The notes under the pieces were generated by a model that saw only the letters and a list, made by a program, of their open reading frames with translations, was not told where the DNA came from and did no database searches. From Marinobacterium_A aestuariivivens (GTDB lineage Bacteria; Pseudomonadota; Gammaproteobacteria; Pseudomonadales; Balneatricaceae): DNA of 64,000 nt. Both the position numbers and the translations under genes were made by a program. The stretch spans positions 5,394,001 to 5,458,000 of the forward strand of contig NZ_JBHSWE010000001.1 of NCBI RefSeq assembly GCF_042661465.1, read 5' to 3'. Every line of letters begins with the position of its first letter. Positions within the stretch are counted from its first letter, which is position 1. Shown here piece after piece: positions 17,030 to 26,652 of the stretch.

Positions 17030-18899
17030 TTACTCCTGCATCGCCTCCAGCTCCACCCAGCGCTCCATCAATTGCTCGAGCAGCTGCTCCTGCTGCTGCA
17101 GCGCCTCGAGCCGGGCACTGACCTGGTCGTGGGGACGGTCGTAGAAGTCCGCCGCCGCAACCTCCCGCTGTATCGCCTCCAGCGCCTGCTCCGCATCCTC
17201 CAGTTGCTGCGGCAGCGCATCGAGCTCGCGCTGAAGCTTGTAACTGAGCTTGCGGGTCGCCTTGGGCTTCGACTCGGCTGCAGACTCGGGCTTTTTCTGT
17301 GCCCCTGTGGCAACCGGCGCCTGCACGACGGGACGCTGCCGGAGCCAGTCCTGGTAGCCGCCGACATACTCGCGCACCCGGCCCTGCCCTTCGAATGCCA
17401 GGGTGCTGGTGACGACATTGTCGAGAAAGGAGCGGTCGTGACTGACCAGCAGCACCGTGCCCTGAAACTCGAGCAGGATCTCCTCCAGCAGTTCCAGCGT
17501 TTCGACATCGAGATCGTTGGTCGGCTCGTCGAGCACCAGCACGTTCGCCGGCTGACTGAATAGCTTGGCCAGCAGGACCCGGTTGCACTCGCCACCGGAC
17601 AGCGATCGCACCGGCGTGCGGGCACGCTCGGCCGAAAACAGGAAGTCACTCAGGTAGCTGATGATATGGCGATCGCGGCCATTGATACTGATGCTTTCGC
17701 GCCCTGGGAAATATTGTCGATCACGGTCTTGTCCGGATCCAGCTGGCCGCGCAGCTGATCGAAGTAGGCGACCTCCAGCTTGGTACCACGCCGGATTTCG
17801 CCGCTGTCCGGCTCGATCTGCCCGAGCACCAGCTTCAGCAGGCTGCTTTTGCCGATGCCGTTGGGGCCGATCAGGCCGATACGGTCACCGCGCTGAATGC
17901 TGAGCGAGAGCCGGTCGATCAGGGTCCGCCCCTCGTAGGCCAGGGAGACGTCCTTCAGCTCGGCCACCAGCTTGCCGGATTTCTGCGCTGTTTCCAGGCC
18001 GAACTTTGCCTGCCCCTGGCGATTGCGCCGTTCGGAGCGTTCGCGCCGCAGCTGCTCCAGCGCCCGTACCCGCCCTTCGTTGCGGGTGCGACGCGCCTTG
18101 ATACCCTGGCGTATCCAGACCTCTTCCTGAGCCAGCTTCTTGTCGAATTCGGCGTTGTGACGCGCCTCCTCGGCCAGCATTTGCTCTTTGCGCGCCTGAT
18201 ACTGCCGATAACTGCCCGGGAAGGAGGTCAGGATGCCGCGGTCGAGTTCGACGATCCGCGTCGCCAGCGCATCGACCAGGGCGCGGTCATGGGAGATAAA
18301 CAGCAGACCGCCCCGGAACTCCTGAGCTGCTGCTCCAGCCACTCGATGGTCTCGATATCCAGATGGTTGGTCGGTTCGTCGAGCAACAGCAGATCCGGCT
18401 CCTGCACCAGTGCCGCCCCCAGAGCCGCACGGCGACGCCAGCCGCCGGAAAGCTCCGACATCAGCCGGTCCCCCGGCAGCCCGAGCCGGTCCAGTACACG
18501 TTCGACCTTCTGCTCCAGGTGCCAGCCGTCCACCGCTTCGATCTGCTGCTGCAGCGCCTCGAGACCGGCCATATCGTGCTGCTGCACCCGTTCGTCGTAC
18601 TCGCGCCGCAGCCGGACGATATCCGACAGCCCGGCCATGACCACGTCGCGCACCCGCCGCTCGTCGGCGGCGGGCAGCGCCTGGGCCAGCTGCGCGATGC
18701 GGCAGGCGGGGTCGGTCCAGAACTCGCCGCCATCGGCGTGCAGCTCGCCGGCAATCAGCTTTAGCAGCGTCGACTTGCCGGCGCCATTGAGCCCGACCAG
18801 CGCCACGCGCTCGCCGGGTTCGATCTGGAAGCCGACCCGGTCCAGCAGCGTTCTGGGGCCAAAGGCGACCGAAATATTGTCTAGACGTATCAGTGGCAT
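17030..18899 (-). CDS. uup: ABC-F ATPase Uup
   Basis: A soluble ABC-F protein with two nucleotide-binding domains and no membrane domain; Uup acts on ribosomes and is linked to tandem-repeat deletion. Walker A motifs are GLNGAGKST and GPNGIGKSS, signatures LSGGW and LSGGE, and both domains have DEPTN(H/D)LD. The C-terminal region after about residue 540 is the coiled-coil (LQRELDALPQQLEDAEQALE) typical of Uup. The frame breaks twice: AA for AAA at 18317-18318 and CCC for CCCC at 17702-17704. Restoring both gives 623 aa, normal for Uup. The breaks look like sequencing errors. Confidence 0.93.
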
Positions 18900-19045
18900 A
18901 GCGTCATGTATTCAATTCATTTGGGGACCATTATTCTACAGGAATAACCGCCCCAATATGAAAACTGTTCAATACTGTTTTTTCTGCTCGCCTCTGCTTT
19001 AGACTGGACAAAAAATTGCTTCCTGCGGTCTTCTACGTAAGCAGG

Positions 19046-19120
19046 TGAACAGGGGCCATCCTTGGCCCGGTCAGAAAATTGCTCCATGCATTTTCTGAAC
19101 AGGGGCCATCCTTGGCCCGG
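19046..19120 (+). repeat. Two-copy palindromic leader repeat before slt
   Basis: A 25 bp unit (19046-19070 and 19096-19120, identical) contains the palindrome GGGCCA-TCCT-TGGCCC. The copies flank a second inverted repeat, TCAGAAAAT and ATTTTCTGA (19071-19098). A degenerate further copy of the spacer, AAAAATTGCTTCCTGC, begins near 19011. It is a dispersed-repeat style intergenic element. Confidence 0.65.
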
Positions 19121-19153
19121 ACAACTCCAATTAAACAGGGCTGTGGATTGGCT

Positions 19154-21115
19154 ATGAAACCTCTATCTCTGAAGCTCGCGTCGCTGCTGCTGTGTTCGAT
19201 ACCCCTTGTCTCAACCGGCACCCAGGCCGCAGTTTCGGACCCCTTTGCTCAGGACCGGGCCCTGTACCAGCAGGCCGGCGAGGCGCTGGACGCGGGCGAC
19301 CTCAAACGTTTCCGGACGCTGAAGCAGAATCTGCATCAGTATCCGCTTTACCCCTACCTCGAGTTCGAGCAGCTCGATCGCAACCTTGCCGGCGCGAGCC
19401 GAGCACAGGTCGACGAATTCCTCTCCCGCTTCGGCGACACCCTGCTGGCATCGCGCCTGCAGCGGCGCTGGCTCAACGAGCTGGCACAGCGCAGGGACTG
19501 GACCGCCCTGCTGCAGGCAGCCGGCAAGCTGGAGATCACAGGCACGCACTATCGATGCCTCACCCTGGTGGCGCGCCTCAACACCGGCGATCGCAAGGGC
19601 GCCTTCAGCGAAGCGGCCGACCTGTGGGATGTCGGCGAATCACAACCGGACGCCTGCGACCCGCTGTTCGACAGCTGGATCAAGGCCGGGCAACTCAGTT
19701 CCGACATCGCCTACAGCCGCTTCTGGAAGGCCATCGACAGCGGCAACCCCTCCCTGGCACGCTACGTCGAGCGTTATATCACCCGGGCGGACCATAAAGC
19801 GGTAACCGCGAAGTTCTGGCAGGTCAGCGCCAAACCGGCACTGCTCGCCGACAGCACCACACTCAAAGGCGCCAATGCGGGTCACGGCCGCATTGCCGCC
19901 CACGGCATTCGGGCACTGGCACGCAAGGATCTCGAGCAGGCGTTTTCGCTCTGGCTGCGCGAACGCGAACGGCTCGAGATCGGCGCCCGGACGCGCGAGG
20001 AGCTGGATCGGTATTTCGGTGTCCGCCTGGGCAAGAACTTCCTGCCGGACCTCGAGAAGAAACTGCAACGCCTCGATCCGGACTATCGCTACCCGGATGT
20101 CACCGAATGGCGCATCCGCAACGCCCTGACACGACTGGACTGGCACCAGGTTCTGGACCAGATCGCCCGCCTGCCCGAAGATCTGCAGCAGAGCGACCGC
20201 TGGCGCTACTGGCGCAACGTCGCCGCCGAATCCCTGGGCGCAGAGCCCGCCGACAGGCGCCTGGACGATATCGAGAAACTCACGGCGGAGCGCAGCTTCT
20301 ACGGCTTCCTTGCCGCCGAGACCCACGACCTGCCCTATGACCTCAATGACGAGCCGGCGCGATTCAGCCAGGCCGACCTGCAGCAGCTGGAACGCAGCGC
20401 TGCGTTCCAGCGCATGCGTGAACTGCTGAACCTGAAACAGGAGTATCCGGCGCGCTCGGAATGGAACCATGCCCAGACGCGGCTGAATCCGAAGGAGCGC
20501 CACGCCGCCGCTCATCTGGTCAACCAGTGGGGCTGGCACGATCAGGCGATCCGCGGGGCCATCAGCGCCCAGCGCTGGAACGACCTGAGCATACGTTTCC
20601 CGCAGCCCTATCGCGCCCTGTTCGACCAGTATGCCGACAGCCGCGGCATCAATCGAACCTGGGCGCTGTCGATCGCTCGCCAGGAGAGCGCCTTTCAGGC
20701 CAACGTTCAGTCCCGCGCCGGCGCCCGCGGCCTGATGCAACTGATGCCCAGGACCGCCTCCCAGACCGCGAAACGCTATCAGGTTCCCTACCGCTCGGTA
20801 TCGGACCTGTACAGCCCGACCACCAATATCGCGCTGGGCACCGCCTATCTGGCGCAGATGCTCGAACGCTTCGACGGCAACCGCGTCTTCGCCACCGCCG
20901 CCTACAATGCCGGTCCGCATCGCATCTCCCGCTGGCTGGAGGAACGCGGCCGCCTGCCGCTGGATATCTGGGTCGAAACCATACCTTTCGACGAGACGCG
21001 AAACTATGTCCAGAACGTACTGGCGTTCGGCGTGATCTACGATGTTCGCGCCGACCGTGCGACCCGGATGCTGACCCCGAAGGAATCCTCCCAACTGGCG
21101 CTCTATCAGCACTGA
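19154..21115 (+). CDS. slt: Soluble lytic murein transglycosylase
   Basis: A 653-residue periplasmic enzyme that cleaves the MurNAc-GlcNAc bond of peptidoglycan with formation of 1,6-anhydroMurNAc. Residues 1-25 are a signal peptide ending TGTQA. The long alpha-superhelical U-domain is followed by the C-terminal SLT domain (about 495-620) with the catalytic Glu in ARQESAFQANVQS, then GARGLMQLMP and NIALGTAYLAQML, AAYNAGPHRI. The start ATG 19154 is chosen for the signal peptide; an in-frame ATG at 19079 lies inside the upstream repeat. No frameshift. Confidence 0.96.
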   Translation: MKPLSLKLASLLLCSIPLVSTGTQAAVSDPFAQDRALYQQAGEALDAGDLKRFRTLKQNLHQYPLYPYLEFEQLDRNLAGASRAQVDEFLSRFGDTLLASRLQRRWLNELAQRRDWTALLQAAGKLEITGTHYRCLTLVARLNTGDRKGAFSEAADLWDVGESQPDACDPLFDSWIKAGQLSSDIAYSRFWKAIDSGNPSLARYVERYITRADHKAVTAKFWQVSAKPALLADSTTLKGANAGHGRIAAHGIRALARKDLEQAFSLWLRERERLEIGARTREELDRYFGVRLGKNFLPDLEKKLQRLDPDYRYPDVTEWRIRNALTRLDWHQVLDQIARLPEDLQQSDRWRYWRNVAAESLGAEPADRRLDDIEKLTAERSFYGFLAAETHDLPYDLNDEPARFSQADLQQLERSAAFQRMRELLNLKQEYPARSEWNHAQTRLNPKERHAAAHLVNQWGWHDQAIRGAISAQRWNDLSIRFPQPYRALFDQYADSRGINRTWALSIARQESAFQANVQSRAGARGLMQLMPRTASQTAKRYQVPYRSVSDLYSPTTNIALGTAYLAQMLERFDGNRVFATAAYNAGPHRISRWLEERGRLPLDIWVETIPFDETRNYVQNVLAFGVIYDVRADRATRMLTPKESSQLALYQH

Positions 21116-21211
21116 GTCATGCGATCGTAAGGCCGGGGCTCAGCCCCGGCTGGCAATTCGGCTCCCGGCGGGCATAATGGCGGACCTGTTCGCAGGCGCC
21201 CGAGGACCACC

Positions 21212-22009
21212 ATGCTGCCACCGATGATCGACATAGGGGTCAATCTGACCGACAAGAGTTTCGAGCGCGACCTCGACGCGGTGCTCGGTCGCGCCACCGA
21301 GGCCGGCGTCACCCGCCTGGTACTGACCGGCACCAGCCTTGCGTCCAGCGAGGCCGCGCAGACGCTGTGCCGGGAAAGCCCCGGACGCCTCTATCATACC
21401 GTCGGCATCCATCCTCACCATGCCAGCGACTACAGCAACGGGACCGGGTCACAGCTGCTGGCCCTGGCAAAGGATCCGGCCTGTGTCGCGATCGGCGAAA
21501 CCGGCCTCGACTTCTTCCGCAACTTCTCGACACCCGAACAGCAGATCCGGGCCTTCGAACGCCAGCTGGAGCTGGCCTGCGACACGCGACTGCCGCTGTT
21601 TCTGCACGAGCGCGACGCCCATGAGCGCCAGATCGCGATGCTGCGCGACTGCCGGGATCACTTCAGCCGCGCGGTCGCACACTGCTTTACCGGCACCCGG
21701 GAAGAACTCTATGCCTACCTCGATCTCGACCTGCATATCGGCATCACCGGCTGGATCTGCGACGAGCGGCGCGGCGCCCACCTGCAGCCGCTGCTGCGGG
21801 ACATTCCGCCCGACCGGCTGATGCTCGAGACGGATGCGCCCTACCTGTTGCCGCGGGACATCCGACCGAGGCCAAAGTCGGGCCGCAACGAGCCCTGCCA
21901 CCTGCCCCATATTGCCCGGCGCGTTGCACAGGAAACGGGCGAGGACGAAGCGCGCCTGCGCCAGCGCCTCCTGAGCAACAGCCTGGAGTTCTTCGCTATA
22001 CAACCCTGA
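21212..22009 (+). CDS. tatD: TatD family 3'-5' DNase
   Basis: A 265-residue TIM-barrel metal-dependent nuclease. It matches TatD rather than YcfH/YjjV at the N-terminus (MIDIGVNLTDKSF) and at GIHPHH, IGETGLDFFRNFSTPEQQ, HCFTGTREE, GITGWICDERRG and ETDAPYLLPRD. His, Glu and Asp of these boxes bind the divalent metals. TatD acts in repair of oxidative DNA damage; despite the name it is not needed for Tat export. GAGGA 5 nt before the ATG at 21212 supports this start over the ATG at 21224. Confidence 0.96.
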   Translation: MLPPMIDIGVNLTDKSFERDLDAVLGRATEAGVTRLVLTGTSLASSEAAQTLCRESPGRLYHTVGIHPHHASDYSNGTGSQLLALAKDPACVAIGETGLDFFRNFSTPEQQIRAFERQLELACDTRLPLFLHERDAHERQIAMLRDCRDHFSRAVAHCFTGTREELYAYLDLDLHIGITGWICDERRGAHLQPLLRDIPPDRLMLETDAPYLLPRDIRPRPKSGRNEPCHLPHIARRVAQETGEDEARLRQRLLSNSLEFFAIQP

Positions 22010-22016
22010 CGGTGGC

Positions 22017-22265
22017 TCAGGCGTCCAGTGACGCCAGAAAGGTACGCAGCCCCGCATGATCGAACGGCCAGCCCAGCTCGGCGCCGCTCGCCTCGTCCAG
22101 CAACACCGGGATACGCAGGGCATAGCGCTCCATAAGGCTGTCATCGAAGGCGATATCGACCTCGTCGACACTGTGCAGCGCCGGATCCAGTGTCGTGACG
22201 ATCAACTCGACCGCCTCGTCACAGAGATGGCACCCCGAGGTGCTCATCAGCAGGAAATGTCTCAT
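22017..22265 (-). CDS. Glutaredoxin-like thiol protein
   Basis: An 82-residue thioredoxin-fold protein of the glutaredoxin/DUF836 type. A redox pair CHLC (residues 12-15) follows the first strand HFLLMSTSG; the cis-Pro box is RIPVLLDE. It lacks the glutathione-binding TVP of classical glutaredoxins, so it may be a non-canonical member. It is convergent with tatD, with only 7 bp between stops. Confidence 0.85.
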   Translation of the reverse strand: MRHFLLMSTSGCHLCDEAVELIVTTLDPALHSVDEVDIAFDDSLMERYALRIPVLLDEASGAELGWPFDHAGLRTFLASLDA

Positions 22266-22586
22266 CTTGTCTCCCGGAGAGAGTGGCAGGTTTCAGGGCC
22301 TGTCGATTCTATAGACGCCTGCAAGCGACGGCAAAGGCGCTGCAACCCGCTTGTCACAATCAGCGGGCATGATTCTGCCTGCCCCATGCTTGAGCAACTG
22401 CAGCATTCCTTTCCCCCGAGACGTACCTGGCTGTACGCTAGGGGTTGTCAGGTCATCGAGCTGAACGATATGCTTGCAACCAGCAGTCTTTTAGCCCATG
22501 CACAATGCCGGCACGCCGGCATTGTGCACCCCATTCGCGGCTCAGCCCATCGCGGTTCAGAGCCGCCCCAGGAAAAGGCGGTACAG
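22266..22586. promoter_or_regulatory. phaC upstream region with 14 bp operator-like palindrome
   Basis: In this 321 bp divergent interval the arms TGCACAATGCCGGC (22499-22512) and GCCGGCATTGTGCA (22515-22528) are perfect over 14 bp with a 2 bp centre. The palindrome ends 58 bp before the phaC ATG. It has no U-tract, so an operator is more likely than a terminator. No clear sigma-70 or sigma-54 hexamers were found. Confidence 0.55.
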
Positions 22587-24326
22587 ATGGATAAAAACAG
22601 CAACGTGCTTTCGAATCCCCAGGAGTTCATCGACTACCTGAACCAGGAGACACAGAAAGTCCTCGAGATGTTCTCCGCGACCGGCGGCGACGACATCTTT
22701 ACCCAGTTCACCCAGTCCTGGACCGAACTTGCCACACGCTCCTTCGAGGATCCGACCGTCTGGATCCGGGCCATCACCGACTACCAGCAGGCGCAGTTCG
22801 ATCTCTGGCGCAACCTGTTCACCGGCCAGCACGAGTCTTCGGTCGTCGAGGCGCCGCGGGGCGATCGCCGCTTCCAGGCCGAGGAATGGTCCAAGAATCC
22901 GGTATTCAGCTACATCAAGCAGTCCTACCTGCTGACCTCCAAGCTGCTCAATGAAATGGCCTCCAACGCCAAGCTTTCCGACGGCGAACAGCAGAAGCTC
23001 GAGTTCTACACCCAGCAGTATATCGACGCCATGTCGCCGACCAACTTCGCCGTCACCAATCCGGAGGTACTGCAGCAGGCACTCGAGACCAAGGGCCAGA
23101 GCCTGATCGACGGCCTGAAGAACCTGCTCGGCGACATCGACAAGGGCCACATCTCGATGACCGACGAAACGGCCTTCGTGCTGGGCGAAAACCTTGCGGC
23201 GACCGAGGGCGCGGTGGTCTTCGAAAACCCGATGTTCCAGCTGATCCAGTACAAGCCGACCACCGAACAAGTGGCCGAACGCCCGCTGCTGATCGTGCCG
23301 CCGAGCATCAACAAGTTCTACATTCTCGATCTGCAGGAGCACAACTCCTTCGTGCGTTACTGCGTTGACCAGGGGCAGACCGTCTTCCTGGTGTCCTGGG
23401 TCAACCCGACGCCGGAGCAGAGCCATCTCACCTGGGACGACTATGTCGGCGACGGCGTCATCAAGGCGATCGAAACCGTATGCGAGATCAGCGGCCAGCC
23501 GAAGCTCAATCTGCTTTCATGGTGCGTCGGCGGCACCCTCGCCGCCTCGGCGCTGGCGGTCCTGGCCGCGCGCAAGGACACCAGCGTCGCCTCGGCAACC
23601 TTCCTGACGACGCTTACAGACTTCAGCGATCCGGGCGACCTGAGGGTATTCATCGACAAGGAGCAGATCAATCGCCTGGCGAACAAGGTCAGCACCGAGG
23701 GCATCCTGCACGGCCGCGAGCTCGCGACCTCCTTCAACATGCTGCGCTCCAACGACCTGATCTGGTCCTACGTGGTCAACAACTACCTCAAGGGGCAGAC
23801 ACCGCCGCCGTTCGACATCCTTTACTGGAACAGCGACTCGACCAACCTGCCGGCCGAGATGTATACCTACTATCTCAACCGCATGTATCTGGAAAACAAA
23901 CTGGTCGAACCGAACGCCCTCTCCATCTGCGGCGAGCCGATCGATCTGCGCAAGATCAAGATTCCGGTCTACTTCCTATCCACGGTCGAAGACCATATCG
24001 CCCCCTGGAAGGCGACCTTCAAGGGCTCCGAGAACTTCCGCGGCAATATCGAGTTCGTCCTGGGCGCCAGCGGCCATGTCGCCGGTGTTATCAACCCGGC
24101 TTCCAAGAACCGTCGCCATTACTGGATCGACGGCGAACAGGGCAAGGGCGCCGAGCACTGGCTCGACACCGCCTCCCAGCAGGAAGGTTCCTGGTGGAAT
24201 CACTGGTCCGAATGGCTCAAGCGTCGCCAGGGCAAGAAAGTGGATGCACCGACCCTGCTCGGCAATGACGCCCACAAGGCGATCGAGCCGGCGCCGGGGA
24301 GTTACGTCCGCAACCGCATCGACTAA
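22587..24326 (+). CDS. phaC: Class I polyhydroxyalkanoate synthase
   Basis: A 579-residue PHA synthase that polymerises (R)-3-hydroxyacyl-CoA at the surface of storage granules. The lipase-like box is SWCVGG with the catalytic Cys at about 313; the Asp is in STVEDHIAPW and the His in GASGHVAGV. The length and N-terminal domain fit class I enzymes, which make short-chain PHB-type polymer without a PhaE or PhaR partner. ATG 22587 follows AGGAAAAGG. No phaA, phaB, phasin or phaR gene is adjacent, so the precursor genes must be elsewhere. Confidence 0.95.
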   Translation: MDKNSNVLSNPQEFIDYLNQETQKVLEMFSATGGDDIFTQFTQSWTELATRSFEDPTVWIRAITDYQQAQFDLWRNLFTGQHESSVVEAPRGDRRFQAEEWSKNPVFSYIKQSYLLTSKLLNEMASNAKLSDGEQQKLEFYTQQYIDAMSPTNFAVTNPEVLQQALETKGQSLIDGLKNLLGDIDKGHISMTDETAFVLGENLAATEGAVVFENPMFQLIQYKPTTEQVAERPLLIVPPSINKFYILDLQEHNSFVRYCVDQGQTVFLVSWVNPTPEQSHLTWDDYVGDGVIKAIETVCEISGQPKLNLLSWCVGGTLAASALAVLAARKDTSVASATFLTTLTDFSDPGDLRVFIDKEQINRLANKVSTEGILHGRELATSFNMLRSNDLIWSYVVNNYLKGQTPPPFDILYWNSDSTNLPAEMYTYYLNRMYLENKLVEPNALSICGEPIDLRKIKIPVYFLSTVEDHIAPWKATFKGSENFRGNIEFVLGASGHVAGVINPASKNRRHYWIDGEQGKGAEHWLDTASQQEGSWWNHWSEWLKRRQGKKVDAPTLLGNDAHKAIEPAPGSYVRNRID

Positions 24327-24509
24327 CGGCCCAGCTCCAGGGGCTCCGGCGGTCCGAGTACCGTGGGAGCCCACTCTGTGGGCGAACGACTCCAAGCCCC
24401 CCCGATTCGCCCGGTGACCGGGCCCGTTCGACCTATAATCCCCCCTGCTTGCCGCCCCGCGTCCCGCCCTTTATCCTGAGGCCCCTTCAAGCACTCGGGG
24501 AACAACGGA

Positions 24510-25268
24510 ATGCACAAGATCGACTGGAACCACTGCCTGGCTGCGGTCTGGCGCGCGCGCACCGGCCAGCTGCGGGAGATTCGGCGCATCGACCCGGTGC
24601 GGCTCGAACAGCTGCTCGGCGTTGAACGACAGAAAGCGGCGCTGTGCCTGAACACCGAGCGTTTCCTCGCCGGCAAACCCGCCAACAACGCCCTTCTCTG
24701 GGGCTCACGCGGCACCGGCAAGTCGTCTCTGATCAAGGCCCTGCTGCAGCGCTACCGGGACGAGGGACTGCGCATGATCGAGGTCGACAAGGACGACCTG
24801 GTCGACCTGCCCGAGATCGTCGACAGCATCCGCGAACAGCCCCAGCACTTCATCATTTTCTGCGACGACCTTTCCTTCGAGGAGGGCGAGAACAGCTACA
24901 AGCCGCTGAAATCGGCGCTGGAGGGCTCCCTCGAACTGCCGCCGGAGAATGTCCTGATCTACGCCAGCTCCAACAGGCGCCACCTGCTGCCGGAAAGGAT
25001 GCAGGACAACGACCAGGCCCGAGTCCACAATACCGAGATCCATTTCGGCGACGCCATCGAAGAAAAGATCTCGCTATCGGACCGCTTCGGTCTCTGGCTG
25101 TCGTTCTACCCGATCAACCAGACGGAATACCTGGCCATCGTCGATCACTACTTCGCCGACTGGCAGGGCGACCGGTCCAGGCTCCATGCCGATGCGATCC
25201 GCTTCGCCCAGGGTCGCGGCGTGCGCAGCGGCCGGGTCGCACGCCAGTTCTTCAACAGCTGCAGCTGA
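24510..25268 (+). CDS. DUF815 AAA-type ATPase
   Basis: A 252-residue cytoplasmic P-loop protein of the DUF815 family (AAA fold, related to DnaA/DnaC-like loaders). Walker A is GSRGTGKSSL (about 65-74), Walker B is FIIFCDDLSF, sensor-1 region LIYASSNRRHLLPERM and the sensor-2 Arg near RSGRVARQF. The cellular role is unknown. It lies 183 bp after phaC and is followed closely by a MATE exporter gene, possibly in one operon. Confidence 0.93.
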   Translation: MHKIDWNHCLAAVWRARTGQLREIRRIDPVRLEQLLGVERQKAALCLNTERFLAGKPANNALLWGSRGTGKSSLIKALLQRYRDEGLRMIEVDKDDLVDLPEIVDSIREQPQHFIIFCDDLSFEEGENSYKPLKSALEGSLELPPENVLIYASSNRRHLLPERMQDNDQARVHNTEIHFGDAIEEKISLSDRFGLWLSFYPINQTEYLAIVDHYFADWQGDRSRLHADAIRFAQGRGVRSGRVARQFFNSCS

Positions 25269-25276
25269 GCGCGCGA

Positions 25277-26652
25277 TTGACGAACTTCAAGACTCACCCC
25301 GGATTTCGGAAGCCCGCGCCCTGTTGCAACTGGGCGCTCCTATCATGGTGGCGCAGCTGTCGCAGACCGCCATGGGTTTTGTCGACACCCTGATGGCCGG
25401 ACACGTCAGCGCCCGCGATCTGGCTGCAGTGTCGCTCGGCAACGGCATCTGGCTTCCGGTGTTCCTTGCCCTCTCGGGCGTCCTGATGGCAACCACGCCG
25501 ATGGTGGCGCGCGAGGTCGGGGCCGGCCGACCGCGCGAAGCCGGCGCCCTGCTGCAGCAGGGGTTCTGGATCAGTCTGGCGGTGGGACTGCTGGCGTTCA
25601 TCGCTGTGCGCAACTGCGAATGGCTGCTGGTCCGACTCGATGTCGCCCCGCCCCTGGTGGAACTGACCCAGGCCTACCTGCGAGGCATCTCCTGGGGACT
25701 GCCGGCAATCCTGCTCTACCAGTTGATCCGCAGCTTTTGCGAGGGCTTCGGGCACACCCGGGTGGTGATGAAGATCGGCCTGCTCGGGCTGATCTGCAAC
25801 ATACCGCTCAACTATGTACTGATCTACGGCAAGTTCGGCCTGCCGGCCCTGGGCGGTGTCGGTTGCGGCTGGGCGACCGCGATCGTAATGTTGATCATGC
25901 TGCTGTGCGGAAGCCTGTACCTGCTGCGCAACCCCGCACTGCGCGAAGCCGAGCCTTTACGCCGCTGGCAGCGCCCGAGCGCCGGCGCCAGCGCCCGTTT
26001 TCTGCGCCTGGGCTTGCCGATCGGCGTGGCGCTGCTGATCGAAGTCAGCATGTTTACGCTGATCGCACTGCTGCTGGCACCGCTGGGCGACATCACCATC
26101 GCTTCCCACCAGATCACTATGAGCTATACCGGCCTGACCTTCATGTTGCCACTGAGCATCGCGCTGGCCATTACCATCCGGGTTGGCCAGCTGATCGGCG
26201 CCGGCCAGCCCCGGCAGGCGCAACTGGCCGCATCGACCGGCATCCTTCTGGCGCTGCTGTGCGCCACCCTGTCCAGCCTCAGCATGCTGATCCTGGCCAC
26301 ACCCATCGCCCGCCTCTATTCCGGCAATGCCGAAGTGGTTCGACTGGCGGCGGAACTGCTGTCGATTGCGGCATTTTTTCAGTTTTCCGATGCCATACAG
26401 GTAAGTGCCGCCGGCGCGTTGCGCGGGTACAAGGATACCGCCGTACCGCTGATCCTGGTGTTTGTCGCCTACTGGCTGGTCGGTATGCCCGGGGGTTACG
26501 TACTGGGAATGACCGACCTGCTGCTGCCGGGCATGGGCGCCAGGGGCTTCTGGTACGGCCTGGTCGGCGGCCTGACACTGGGGGCCCTGCTGCTCGGAAC
26601 CCGGCTCTATCGGATGACTAGACGTGTGGAAAGCCAAGAGGCATATTGCTGA
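25277..26652 (+). CDS. MATE family multidrug efflux transporter
   Basis: A NorM-like Na+ or H+ coupled antiporter of about 455 residues with 12 predicted membrane helices. Early conserved boxes are LGAPIMVAQLSQTAMGFVDT and LSGVLMATTPMVAREVGAG. The start is uncertain. The only in-frame ATGs (25186, 25192) overlap the DUF815 gene by about 80 bp. A TTG at 25277 gives a good N-terminus (MTNFKTHPRISEARALL) if the C4 run at about 25297-25300 is one base short, so I place the start there. It overlaps the DUF3080 gene by 29 bp. Confidence 0.88.
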
